A DNA stretch of 64,000 nt, taken from NCBI GenBank assembly GCA_025201705.1, contig MU616593.1, positions 1 through 64,000 of the forward strand. The letters run 5' to 3'. Source of the stretch: Dissophora ornata (taxonomy: Eukaryota > Mortierellomycota > Mortierellomycetes > Mortierellales > Mortierellaceae). Every line of letters begins with the position of its first letter. Position 1 is the stretch's first letter. Below are positions 35,198 through 46,264 of the stretch, in pieces. The translations under genes and the position numbers were made by a program. The notes under the pieces were generated by a model that did not search any database, was not told where the DNA came from, and was given only the letters and a program-made list of their open reading frames with translations.

Positions 35198-36789
35198 ATG
35201 GCAGCTACGGTCTCACTTCTCTCCGCCGCAGTCGTAGCCTCGGTGGTGCTTGGCACCTTTGGCACAAAAAAGGCCTACAAGTCCGTCACAGCCCAGCGAG
35301 GGGTAACCCTGCCCAGTCTCAGGGCGGTCACGCCCCAGACGACGGCAAGTAGTGCCTACCCTGAGGACTATTATCCTGGTAAGACTTGAACACATGCGGA
35401 TAGGGAGTGAGGAACCTGATGTGAATCCAGCAGCTCACTCGTTCATTTAATTTGTCTTGGTGTCTTGTTTTGTGTGTACCACAGGCGGCAATTATGCCGA
35501 GCTGTCGTTTGGAGAGACACATTACTTCCTGTTCGGGCCGGAGGATGGCAAAAAGGTACCGATCGACATCCGTCTTGAGAAACAAAGGCCTTCCGCTCTG
35601 GATCAGCCCAAGATGGCGCACCCATCTAAATTTGATATTTTGTCTGGTCTTAGGTCGTGTTTGTCCATGGTCTCTCATCGCCAACGTCAATCTACAATAC
35701 AGTCGCTCGTGATATGGCCAACAAAGGCTGTCGCGTCCTCCTCTATGGTATGTGTATGGCATGTGTATGGGATGTATATGGAAGCCATCTACAAGCGCTC
35801 GAAAAGGAAATAGCTTTGGATCGATGTCTCATCTCCGACTCTTCTACCGAAAAAAAGACCTCTACTCGCGCGGTTACTCGGTCGGGCCAGCAGTGGACCA
35901 CGACCCTCTGCTCTACGTTACTCAGCTGCACGAGCTGCTCAATCACGTTGGATGGAGAAGGTGCAATTTTGTGGGCCTGTCACTCGTAAGTACAGAATAA
36001 CCCCACACTTCATTGAGAGCGGAGCTGTGTGTCCCCTTACTAATACTAATTCTGTTCATAGGGTGGAGGCATCGTCGCGTGCTATTCAGATCGATTCCCT
36101 GAAGCTGTGGAGTCGCTGACTTTTATCAGTCCCGGCGGACTCTTGCTTGTACGTAGTACTTTCTTTCATGCTTGTTCGTCCTTCATTTTCTTACTGCTAA
36201 AAGAGCTGAACTCATCTTGCTACCATGGCCACGTTAGCCCTCGGACATCCCATGGGTCGGCAAGATCTTCTCGATGCCATTTAGCGAAGAAATCTTCTCC
36301 CACAAGGCCATCAAGAACTACTTCTCGACAAAGAATATCGAGTCGATGAAGAGCGAGTTCAAGGATGAAAAGGATATCCCGGCCTGCATCGACGAGGCAA
36401 CCAAGATCCTGGCATTGCAGTTCAAGCACCATGCCGGTTATGCTCGTGGACTCATGTCAACCCTGAAAAAGTTTCCCTTGAAGGAGTTGAGGCCAGAGTA
36501 TGCGTCGTCCCAGAATCGGTCATATCCTGTGCAAGTGATCTGGGTAAGCGGAGAAAGAAGGATGCGGTTGCTGCAGTTGGTGCACGCTTTGCTGCATTCT
36601 GCTAACACACGTAGCATTGATTATGAACCACAGGGTACAAAGGACACAGTCGTGCCGGGCACGACGGTCGAGACACTTCAGCAGCTGGTCCCCCGGATCA
36701 AGGTTACCAAGGTCGTGGGTGCGACGCATAGCATTGTCATGACGCACCCGGACGCCATTATTGAGAAGCTCGAGGGCTTTATCTGTTGA
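35198..36789 (+). CDS. Alpha/beta hydrolase fold protein with N-terminal membrane anchor
   Basis: Seven exons (35198-35378, 35485-35555, 35654-35747, 35858-35985, 36062-36148, 36238-36543, 36634-36789) give 340 residues. The first 25 residues are hydrophobic (VSLLSAAVVASVVLGTF) and look like a signal anchor. The core has VVFVHGLSSP (oxyanion loop) and LYSRGYSVGP. The nucleophile elbow is GLSLGGG, split exactly by an intron, so the nucleophile Ser is at the end of exon 4. Candidate Asp and His of the triad are in GTKDTVVPG and GATHSIVM. This is the layout of small serine hydrolases and lipases of the monoacylglycerol lipase/ABHD type. The substrate is unknown. Confidence 0.88.
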
Positions 36790-36913
36790 TTTTATTTGTA
36801 CACATGTAGACCTGTAGGAGAAAATTATGTTATAAATACCTCTTTTCTTTTTTTATTGTTCATCATTCTTTCCTTTGAAAAAACAAAAAAGTCATCCCGG
36901 CAATCCCATCCTC

Positions 36914-38814
36914 ATGCCCGCTGCTCCGTCTACACTCAGTTCGCGTCTCCAGACCCTTGTCAAGGTAAAACATACTAGAGGGTTTCGCGCAGTGAATCCA
37001 AGGAGAGATCAGTCAGAATTACTCCACATCACGCACTCCCCCCGCCATCAACAGCGCGACTATTCCCTAGCACTCTTCTGACAGGATCACGCGGATGCCA
37101 TGGAGGCAGCATCGGTCGCTTCTGCTCAATCTGCGCTTCCAGGTTTCCTCATGGTTACAAGCGAGCCTTGAGGATGGCAAACGTTATATCCGCAGGCGTG
37201 GATCACGGTTTGATTACGTTGGGCACCAATGCTACAACGGCTGAGAGCCTCTCATGGGAATGGAGCAACTGGACAACGCATTAATCAACAAGGATGTCCC
37301 TGCAGGATTGTCCTGTTGGGGGTGTTGGGCCATGTTCATCTTTGCGCACTGCGCCAATGTTGCCTTGGTGTTTCTCTTGGACCAATCCATTGAATCGACC
37401 AATCCATCGAATCGACCCACTGTTCGCTCCCCATTCTTCTGACTGATCACCGTAATCTCTTTTATGCCCCATTCCTTGTTCTCGCCGCACGTATAGGGCC
37501 CTCAATTCGTGTGGTGGTTGGGCCATGTCACCCTGCTGATCTGCGCGGGATTCTACATGCCTTACTGGTTGACGTTCAACTACAAGGCCGGTTCACATTG
37601 GTATGCGCGCGCCTTTCTCGGCGCCATCGTCAGCTATGGCGTCGTGGTCTACAAGTCATTCCCTGTAAGTTCCCTAGTACATGTGTGCGTCCTATCCTTT
37701 TCAGAGTCAACAAATACAGATTGCGCCGGCCATGGATCCAGCCGGCGAGGGGCAGGACTGGGATCGTCTCCAGCAGGAGGGATGAGTAGATCGCAGTTGC
37801 CCTATTCCCGATTTCGTATCGGGGCGCGATCGGAAACGGGCGATCGGCCTCAGCCCCGCAGCCTGCGGTCGTGTACTCCATTTGTCCTATGAAAGAGGAG
37901 CATCTTCTCGCCCCAATCATTGGCATGTGCCCTCTCTGACAATCCCCATTCTTCCTCATGTCTCAACTCTTTCTTTCCACGATCGACCGTTACACCCGTT
38001 ACACGCAATCTGGATTGATTAGGAAATCAAATTCGAGGCCCAGTTCCTGCAGAGTTTCTTGGTCGAGGAGAACGTGCAGTACTTCTTGATGGCCATCTTT
38101 TGGTGGAGATCCACCCCTATGCTCGGTAAGGACGGCAGGTTCAAAACGCGATGACTCAATTGCCTGTCGTGCTCAGCTTCAACTCAACTGTCGTCTACAA
38201 TTTCCCACGGTCCCGCGTAGCTCCATTGCTCCCGTACGCCATTTTCGCCTTCTTTAATGCGCTCAACTACATGAGGTCCAACCTCCTCCCAGTCATCTTC
38301 CCTACACCCGCCGCTGGTACGGCTGATGCCAAGGCCTCCCACGCTTCCAACATTTCACGCAAGATTCAGGTCTGGACTGAGAAGAACCATTCCAACGCCA
38401 TGGCCCTGGTCGCCTATATCGAAGTCGTTGGAGTCATGGGCTCGTTGATCCTTGGAGCCATCACGCAAGTTGACCTTGATCTGTCTCTCTTGTGCATGCG
38501 ACATGTTGGTGAATTCTCAAAGCATCGACTAATGCGCCTTTTTGACATTTTTTTTTTTTTTTTTTTTTTTGAACAGGTTCCAATCGTCGTTCTTCTCTCC
38601 TATTGTGTACGCCAACTTCCTGCGCTTCCGTTACTTCTTCTCGGTCCACACCCGCGCTGCATTCTCAGTCATCCGTGCTCGCACAGATGCCCTGGTGGTC
38701 GGCAACCCCAAGGTTCCTCCCAAGGCCGTTCAGGCCTACGAGATTTTGCGCGGCGCCATCATTCGTTTCGGCATGGCTGCTGTTCAACAGCCCACTGCTG
38801 ATCATGCCCAATAG
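36914..38814 (+). CDS. POM33: POM33/TMEM33 family membrane protein
   Basis: Five exons (36914-36964, 37497-37664, 38023-38125, 38221-38464, 38577-38814) give 267 residues. The family (yeast Pom33/Per33, fission yeast Tts1, human TMEM33) consists of ER and nuclear-envelope proteins that help nuclear pore distribution and ER shaping. At least four hydrophobic segments are visible: WWLGHVTLLICAGFYMPYWL, RAFLGAIVSYGVVVY, YFLMAIFWW with LLPYAIFAFFNALNY, and VAYIEVVGVMGSLILGAI. Conserved features include the SFLVEENVQYFLMA and YANFLRFRYFFS stretches. Intron 4 uses a GC donor (GCAAGT at 38465) and ends in a long T tract. Intron 1 is 532 bp, long for this locus. The first exon codes only MPAAPSTLSSRLQTLVK. 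Confidence 0.88.
38549..38570 (+). repeat. Poly(T) tract before a splice acceptor
   Basis: An uninterrupted T run of about 22 bases lies in intron 4 of the POM33-like gene, six bases upstream of the AG acceptor at 38576. It is an extreme polypyrimidine tract. Confidence 0.85.
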
Positions 38815-39078
38815 GGATAGGCTGCCCCTCCCCCCCTCTCTATCTATTGTTTCGTCATAAAATATGTACTGGGCTCTCGACAGGATAAACAGAAAAGAAT
38901 AATCATAAAATATTTGTTTTTGCTTTTATTTCTGGAATGGTGGGATTGGCTATGCTAAATGTATATGAATTGTGTGTAAGTGGTGTAGGCGGATGTTGAT
39001 CGATAATTATGGTGGATTATGGTGGTATTCCCTCTGGCCTCTTTTCCTCCCTCTCTGTTTCTATTCCCCTCTCTCTCC

Positions 39079-42000
39079 TTACGCCTGGGCGGCTTCAGCA
39101 ACAGCAGCAGCAGCCTCGGCAGCATTGGTCTCTGCCGTCTGGAGCAGGGTCATGATGTACTCCTGCTGCTTAGGTGTCGTAGCCTTTGTGAGCTCGCCGT
39201 ACGAGGCCGGGTTGTGCTGCTGCAGACCAGTAAAGACGTCGCGGAAGAGGACATAGGGGTCAATGTTATCAAGTGGCGACTCAAAGTAGATCTCCTCCTC
39301 CAGCTCATCCCATTCCGACTCTTCTTCCTCGTCGCGGTCTGCGGGGCGGCTCTTGGATGCCTGCTGGGCGAGGTACTCGAGGTACTCATGGCCTTCATCA
39401 AAGACGTCCTCTTCGTCGTCGACCCATTCTTCCTCGACACCGTCTTCGTCACGAGCAAGAGCAGCTTCAAGTGCAGCCTGGCCCTCGTCATCATCCTCGA
39501 TATCGTCCTCATCATCCGATCCAATATCGTACATCCTTTCCATTTCCTTGCGCTCTGTGATATCAAAAGAAAAAAAGAAAAAAAGAAAAAAAGAAAAAAA
39601 GAAAAGGGATTAAGTAGCCAGACTAGTTATACCATTAAACGTTAACGCATATACAAACGAGAATAACATACTGGCTTGGGCAACGGGCAATCCCTCGAAA
39701 TTCGTCAAAATTCCGTTCAGAATCTGAGGCCATCCGCTTTGAAGTGCTGGAGGCAGTTGCTCGACGGGCACGCTCAGAATTGAACACAAGGCAACAATTG
39801 ACAGCTTCTTGTCGTGGACACGCGTAAACTTGTCCAAGCTCGTGAACCACGCCGTCAAGAAGCGCTGTGTCCAGCCATTCTCTTCCAGAATATGCAGAGT
39901 CACCGCGGGGTTGTAGTAGAGGCAGTTCATGACAACCTCGATGGCCTGGACACGGAACTCAACAGTGTTGATGCGGTCAGCAGGGCCGAGGTACTCAAAG
40001 ACAAGGACCAAAATCGGAGCGACGTACTTGTCGACATGTCCTCTGCAGTTCAACAAAAGCGACTCTGCGAGCTTGCATGCCGAAACACGGTCGCTTTCGC
40101 CCAAGCGGTCGCTCTTCATCACAGTCTCGATAATGTCATAGATCATGTGCTGGACATTCTCGTTGGTTGAAATAACATCCTTGCCGTACGAGACGTAGTT
40201 GTCGAGCGAAGGGAACATCTCCTCCATAAAGTCCAGGGCCGACTCCTTGAAGGTCTTGTAGATCAGCTCAAACACGCCCCACATGTTGGGTGAGATGGCC
40301 TTGCCCGAGAAAGTGCAGCTGTCAATGATCTCAAAGACACCATCAAACAGATCGATAATAGCGTTCTGGAGCGTGAACTGGATAACAGGCAAGAGCGCGA
40401 TCTCAAGCTGGTTCAAAACCTCAGGCGTGCTCTCCAAACTGATGATCAGCGTTCCCATAGTCTTCAAGACACCCATAGCGGCCATAGTCTTGTCGGACGC
40501 TTCGTCAATAGCGCTATCCGAGAGATCATCGACACCATCTGCGCCCTTGGCCATATCCTCGCAGATACGCAAAAAGGTGTCGCGCAACTGCTCGCAGAGC
40601 TGGACTGCAAAAGGCGCCAAATCCTGGGCAAAGACTTCCACAAACTCGTCCATAACATCAGCCAAAGTGTCAACGTCGATCTCGTTGGTCATCGCCAAGA
40701 GCTCGTGCATGATGAACTGGAGGTGAGGTTTCATGGCCTCGCAAACAGCCTCGTGGCGGATCATAGGGCGCAACGCCAAGGCTGCAGTGACTTTGACAGG
40801 GAGCTCATTGTCACGCAGGCTCTCCATAAGGCTCGTGAAAGCAATGGCTACGTTGTTGGGGTCTGCAAAATCCAAGTCGCTAAACTGGTTGATCATCTCA
40901 CAAGCCTATGTCGTTGTTGTTATTAATCATAAGAGGCTGCATTAGCGTTGCAATTACACATGATAGCATGCGCAATTGTCAAGCGATAATTGGGCGGGAA
41001 CATACGCGAGCGCGGAGGAAGGGGTACTGGCTCTTGAATTCGGGAAACACATGGTTGACAAAGACGGGCTCCATCATTGCAGACAAAGATTTCTAAAGTG
41101 ATCAGCGAGAGAGAACGCGTTTGGTGAATAATTTGGTCCGCTGCAAAGAGTATATATTACACAACGATGCTTCCTGTCTAACCTTGCGGAGAATCAAGGG
41201 AGCCAAGTTTCCGATCATGACCAAGGCACCGTCCTTTTCTCTTGGGTTCTTGGCCTCTGCAGGTGCCTCCTGGTACTTTTGGAGAACGGTGTTGGCAAGG
41301 GCGAGGATTTGCATGAAAGCGTTCTGGCGATAGCGAGCCATAACCGTCATAAAGTTGACAGCGGCAGTTGAGGGGCTGTTAAAATCCTCCAACATGTCGA
41401 CCCTGGAGTGAACGTATTCCACAGGATCATCCACCCAAAGGGCCTCATCTGCAGCTGTGAAACACAGCTGTGGGAAGACAAAGTGAGTAATCAGGCTCTC
41501 TGAGTGGGGTTTCATGATGGACCAGATGCTCTTATCCTTGACACTATTAAAAAGAACAAAGGTAAAGGGTTAGACCGGTATAGAAATTCTTCTGCGTCAC
41601 ACAGCCTTCTCACAAAATCTTACCACTCCTCGAAAAAGTTGCCGATGAGGCAAAGGACACGGGGGCTCTGCCAGCCTTGCTTGGCAATCCAGAGTTCGAT
41701 CTGTTTCAAGTAGGCGGTAAGGATGTTGGGGGCAAAATTGGCGACAAATGTCTTGGCAAAGGGCTTGAACTTGGAATCGGAGGGCAGTCCCACAGGGTTG
41801 CCGTATCTGGTGTAGAGACGGTTCAGGCACTGGTAAGCCCAGCGCTTGGCCTTCCACCAGGGGTGCTTCTCCAATTCCTCCGGGTCTGTGGGGAGGCCCT
41901 CTGTGGGGACAGGCTTCTCGACCATCTGAAGGAACAGCGTACCCCAGGGAATCAATGATGCGCTGTCTCTCTGGCTCTCCGAGAGATCCATCTGGATAGT

Positions 42001-43085
42001 GTAGTGATAGCACTTGAAGATGATCTTCAGCATCTCTGCCGCCTCGACATTGTCAGCACTGATCAATCCTGCACCGATCTGCTGAATGGCTGGGAAGAAT
42101 GTGGCAATAATTTCATACATAGGCTCACGATCCTCGGTCTTGAACCTGGACATGGCACAAAGAAAGGGCAAAAGTAACGGTCATTAGCCTGGGCATATGA
42201 AATGGTGTACGCCGTGATATTTGCCCTTCCGAAAAGATATCCTTACTTGTAGACGCGGAGAACTTCCTTCAGGGCGATCAATCCAACATAGACCATCTTG
42301 GGATCTTGCGATTGCAGCAAGTTCTGAACAGTGGTGAGGTAGCCAGGAAATTTTGAAGGAAAATCATTGGAGAGGATTGTTCCGAGGACAGTGATCAATT
42401 GCTTGCTACATGCGTTGGTGATAGGCAAATTTGAGTGTCAGTGAAAAGAAAGAGACTTGGAGTTTGATCTTGAACTGTTGCAAAGCGGGTTTCCTATAGC
42501 TTACCGAATGAGAGTAGGGGCAGAAGCCAAAAGCTGGAGAATGTTGGCCTTGATGGCGTCCTTATCAGTATCCGTGATCTTGAGGTGGGCAGGGGTAGCC
42601 TCAGTCTCAAACCAGTAACGCTTGATGGCGTTCTTGTAGTAGATGGATGCTAGGGTTGAACGTCATGTTGTAAGATAACAGCCAGCAAGTCAGTTAATCA
42701 TCCAATTATCCAATCATGCAGTCATCCAGCAGCCACCGAACGTAGTATGATTGATCATTGTCCTTACCAGCCTGGCGAACATGGATCTCTGATTCTTCCG
42801 CACCAACGATCTGCATGGACTGGAGAAGGGTGCCTTGGATACCCTCCAACTACGAGGACAAAGCAAAAAACAAGAAGACAGAATGGATTCTAATGAGTAC
42901 CGAGCAATGCGTACATTTCGCCTAATGCAGGGGGCTGGCTCACATGCAGGTATGATGCGCTATAGTGCTGCTGTGTCAAACGAGCGTAGTAGTACCTCCT
43001 TCAGCTTCAACTCGGCCTGGATGCGAACATTAGGGTCTGGCTGGAAAGTAGCCTGAAAGAGCTGGTAGAGGCCTTGGATGTCCAT
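39079..43085 (-). CDS. Importin-7/8 type karyopherin-beta (Nmd5/Sxm1 family)
   Basis: Nine exons (43085-42996, 42849-42768, 42649-42505, 42405-42247, 42145-41624, 41543-41183, 41092-41006, 40904-39671, 39554-39079) give 1,051 residues, the family size. The protein carries cargo through nuclear pores under Ran control. The N-terminal importin-beta (IBN) region has the LYQLFQATFQPDPNVRIQAE stretch and SIYYKNAIKRYW. HEAT-like helices follow, with the importin-7/8 hallmarks FPQLCFTAADEALW and DPVEYVHSR. The acidic segment GSDDEDDIEDDDEGQAA and the C-terminal NIDPYVLFRDVFTGLQQ are also characteristic. Intron 6 uses a GTTAGA donor. Intron 8 carries an AAAAAAAG repeat. The start is 204 bp from the divergent CDC26 start. 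Confidence 0.93.
39564..39606 (+). repeat. (AAAAAAAG)n repeat in an importin intron
   Basis: About five copies of an eight-base A-rich unit on +. Read with the gene (minus) it is a (CTTTTTTT)n polypyrimidine tract directly ahead of the acceptor of the last exon. Confidence 0.85.
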
Positions 43086-43289
43086 GGTGTGAAGAAAGGA
43101 ATGAAGATCAACCCAGGAGAAGAAAATTTTTTTATATTTTGTTTGCCACCACTTTGCAGTTTGGACAATTGCCCGCAACAGTACGACGTTTGGAACTTTC
43201 AATTGCAGATTGCGAGCATCTTTCCCTGCTCATTCTTCCTTCGCGACCTTCCTTCCTTCATCTTTATTCATCTTTATTTTGTCCATCAA
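43086..43289. promoter_or_regulatory. Short bidirectional promoter, importin / CDC26
   Basis: Only 204 bp separate the two divergent start codons. The region includes an AT-rich stretch (TTTTTTTATATTTTG near 43127-43141). Both promoters must lie within it. Confidence 0.5.
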
Positions 43290-43598
43290 ATGCTTCGTCG
43301 CGATCCAACCAGGATCGAGCTGAGGACAGAGGACTTGGCCGACTTCGAGCGCGCAAGGGAAGAGTACATCGAGTTCAGCACAGCCACCAAGTTCAAGGAC
43401 CTACGCAAAAAGTACAGGACTGCCACCACAGGACCACCGCCCACACCAGTAGGTCGGGAACAGCGCGCTGCTGCCCCTGGTGCGGGCAACAGCAGCACCA
43501 GCACCACGACCACCAAGGATGCTCAGCTTGATCCCATCGAGATTGCACATCAGGAACGAAAGGCAAAAAGCACCCGAGACCGCATCCTCGGTAACTAG
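43290..43598 (+). CDS. CDC26: Anaphase-promoting complex subunit CDC26
   Basis: A single exon of 102 residues. The N-terminus MLRRDPTRIELRTEDLADFE matches the diagnostic CDC26 start, whose first residues insert into the TPR groove of APC6/Cdc16 and stabilise it. The rest is Thr/Ser/Gly-rich and ends in a basic ERKAKSTRDRI helix, as in other fungal CDC26 proteins. It is small and intronless among multi-exon neighbours. It is divergent from the importin gene and 228 bp ahead of the D-2-hydroxyglutarate dehydrogenase start on the same strand. The identification rests on the N-terminal motif and the size. Confidence 0.85.
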   Translation: MLRRDPTRIELRTEDLADFERAREEYIEFSTATKFKDLRKKYRTATTGPPPTPVGREQRAAAPGAGNSSTSTTTTKDAQLDPIEIAHQERKAKSTRDRILGN

Positions 43599-43826
43599 TT
43601 GCCCTCAATACTCCTCTCCACTACAGCTCATGATTTGCATCCAGGGCTGGCATTCAATGCGGACAGAGTTCGCCTCTTGCACATGTATATAGCAATCATT
43701 CTTCATACGTTCTACTTCAGAAACCCCTTAAATAAACATGTACTCATGAGTCCTCCAAGCTTCAACAGCGGGGGAGAGACTTGTGAACCAGTTGGTAGTA
43801 ATCTCTTTCACCTCATCTCTTTCCAG

Positions 43827-46172
43827 ATGGCGAACCGCATTCAGTCCTCTCTCAGGCTCATGAATAGACTGTCCTTGAAAAGTCCCCTGACGCTGAATAA
43901 AGCAGCGTCACTCGCAGCACGGGCGGCTTTCTCGACTTACTCCCCAGCGTGTTTTGCAGCGATCCACACCAATGACGTGTTATACACCGCTGACAAGTAT
44001 CCCAGCATGAAACGGAACGAGTCCTTTAAAAAGGTCAGCCATATTCAAGAGAAATAAGAAAAGCCGTGCGAGGATCTGCAGCGCATTGACGTAATAGTTC
44101 TCCGGGAATGGGATAGCTGTCGGAGTCGGACGTTTCGTTCTTTCGATCGATCCTGGCTCCCTCCAGTGTCACACAAGACGAGGAGGACCTGGAGGCATTC
44201 AACAACGACTGGCTTAGAAAGTACAGAGGACAGTCGAAATTGGTCCTGAAGCCCTCGTCCACTGAGCAGGTCTCAAAGATTCTCAAGTACTGCAACGACA
44301 ACAGGTATACTATACTCTTTTGTTCCACGGACATTGACAGGCACACCGGCAAACAAGGCCGTGGAGGAACAACATGCCTAACAATTGTTGCTTATCTGGG
44401 TACATGTCTGCATCCCTCTAGGCTGGCTGTTGTCCCCCAGGGAGGGAACACGGGTCTCGTGGGTATGTTCGAACCGTGAGAATATGCATTGACCGATACA
44501 TGTCACACGCACACAACTGACTGTGCGCGATGATTTCAATACCATTCTTCTACAAAGGTGGCAGTGTGCCTGTTTTTGATGAGATTGTTATCGCGATGTC
44601 CAACATGAATTCTGTCAGAAGCTTTGATTCTGTCTCTGGTAAGTGAGCTCATGCCAGGCGGAAGTCGATACCGCTTATTCCGCTGTCCACTAATGGGTTC
44701 TCTTCCCCTTTCATAGGCGCTCTCGTCTGCGACGCTGGATGTATTCTGGAGGTGATGGACAAATACTTGGAAGAGCGTGGCTATATCATGCCTCTTGATC
44801 TGGGAGCAAAGGGCAGGTGCGTTCTCTACGGCAACTTAATGTCGCGAACCCTTCCCCAAATCATAACATCGCAGCTAAATTGTACAATACTGCATAGCTG
44901 CCACATCGGTGGAAACGTGTCGACAAATGCCGGTGGTCTGCGACTGTTGCGATACGGATCGCTGCACGGGACAGTCCTCGGTCTAGAAGTGGTATGTGCT
45001 TACGATTTTTATTGCCCTCAGATCATCAACTCGCTTACCCCACTGACTCCCGCCACAACTCTAGGTTCTTCCCGATGGAACAATCCTTGAAAACCTATCG
45101 ACCCTGCGCAAAGACAACACTGGATATGACTTGAAGCAGCTCTTTATCGGGTCCGAAGGCACTTTAGGCATTGTCACAGGTGTCTCCATTCTTTCGCCTA
45201 AGCGATCTAAGGCTATCAATGTGGCGCTGCTGGGTCTCGACAGTTTTGACAAGGTCCAGACTGCCTTTAAGCGGTCAAAGGATGAGCTCTCAGAGATTCT
45301 TTCAGCCTTTGAGTTCTGGGATAAGGAAGCGATTAAACTTGTGAAACAACATCTCGTGGCGGGAGCAAACGATCCGCTCCAGTCACAGCACCCTTTTTAC
45401 GTCTTGGTCGAGACCAGCGGGAGCAACAAGGATCACGATGACGAGAAGCTTAATAGATTTTTAGAGGGACTGATGGCGGATGATGTTGTCCAGGACGGCG
45501 TCGTTGCTCAGGATTCTACTCAAATCCATAACCTGTGGGCCATCCGTGAGGGCATCCCTGAGGCATGCTCGAAGGCTGGAGCAATCTACAAGTACGACAT
45601 CTCCATGCCTGTTCCAGTTCTCTACCAGGCTGTTGAGGACATGAGGGACCGCCTGGTACAGAAGGGAGCCATGGGTAATGGAGGGCCTTTTACCTCTGTT
45701 ATCGGTTATGGACATGTCGGTGATGGTAAGTTGGATGTGCAATCTAGGGCTACGAGGTCTCTTATAAGGACATACGAATGGCTTATCGACGGACCTGAAT
45801 GATGCGCCCTAGGTAACTTGCACTTGAATGTCGCGGCCACAGAATACTCCAAGGAAGCAACCGATATGCTCGAGCCATATGTCTTTGAGTGGACCGGTAA
45901 GGGTATACAGTGTAGCCCAGCATTGCACATTTTTGTTATGCTGTGTTGGCAGTGGCTGTCGGGAAGTTACTGATGCGCCTACGCCTTTTTATCTTGACGC
46001 TTCAGCGAAACATTCCGGATCAGTCTCGGCAGAACACGGCCTCGGCGTGCAGAAGAACAACCATCTGCACTACTCAAAGTCGCCATCTATGATCCAGCTG
46101 ATGAAGAAAGTCAAGCAGCTTATGGATCCCAACGGCATCATGAATCCTTACAAATATCTGCCCACGAAGTAG
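43827..46172 (+). CDS. D-2-hydroxyglutarate dehydrogenase, mitochondrial (FAD-linked)
   Basis: Nine exons (43827-44033, 44117-44304, 44422-44462, 44558-44638, 44717-44816, 44898-44991, 45065-45725, 45813-45896, 46006-46172) give 540 residues. The first 45 residues are Arg/Ser/Leu-rich with no acidic residues, a mitochondrial targeting sequence. The FAD-binding PCMH core has [24 protein letters not shown] and [12 protein letters not shown]. The C-terminal oxidase domain has [24 protein letters not shown] and EHGLGVQKN. The enzyme oxidises D-2-hydroxyglutarate to 2-oxoglutarate and passes electrons on. D-lactate dehydrogenase is the main alternative, but the spacing and [10 protein letters not shown] favour the D2HGDH/Dld2 group. 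Two exons are only 41 and 81 bases long. Intron 5 uses a GTGCGT donor. Confidence 0.92.
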
Positions 46173-46264
46173 ATCCCACAAATACTAGTGCATAAACCAT
46201 GATCGCACATTGGCAGCAATGGTTGCGCAGCATATTACTTCGCTTATGAATACAAAGCACTAAT

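Noticed and set aside
37085..37142. Possible extra exon in POM33 intron 1 (DHADAMEAASVASAQ)
   Set aside because: It has an acceptor and a donor but is 58 bases long, so inclusion would break the frame into the first transmembrane segment. At most it is a poison exon.
43746..43826. Upstream in-frame ATG for the D-2-hydroxyglutarate dehydrogenase
   Set aside because: Starting at 43827 gives a clean mitochondrial targeting sequence. The upstream extension contains acidic residues and would weaken it.
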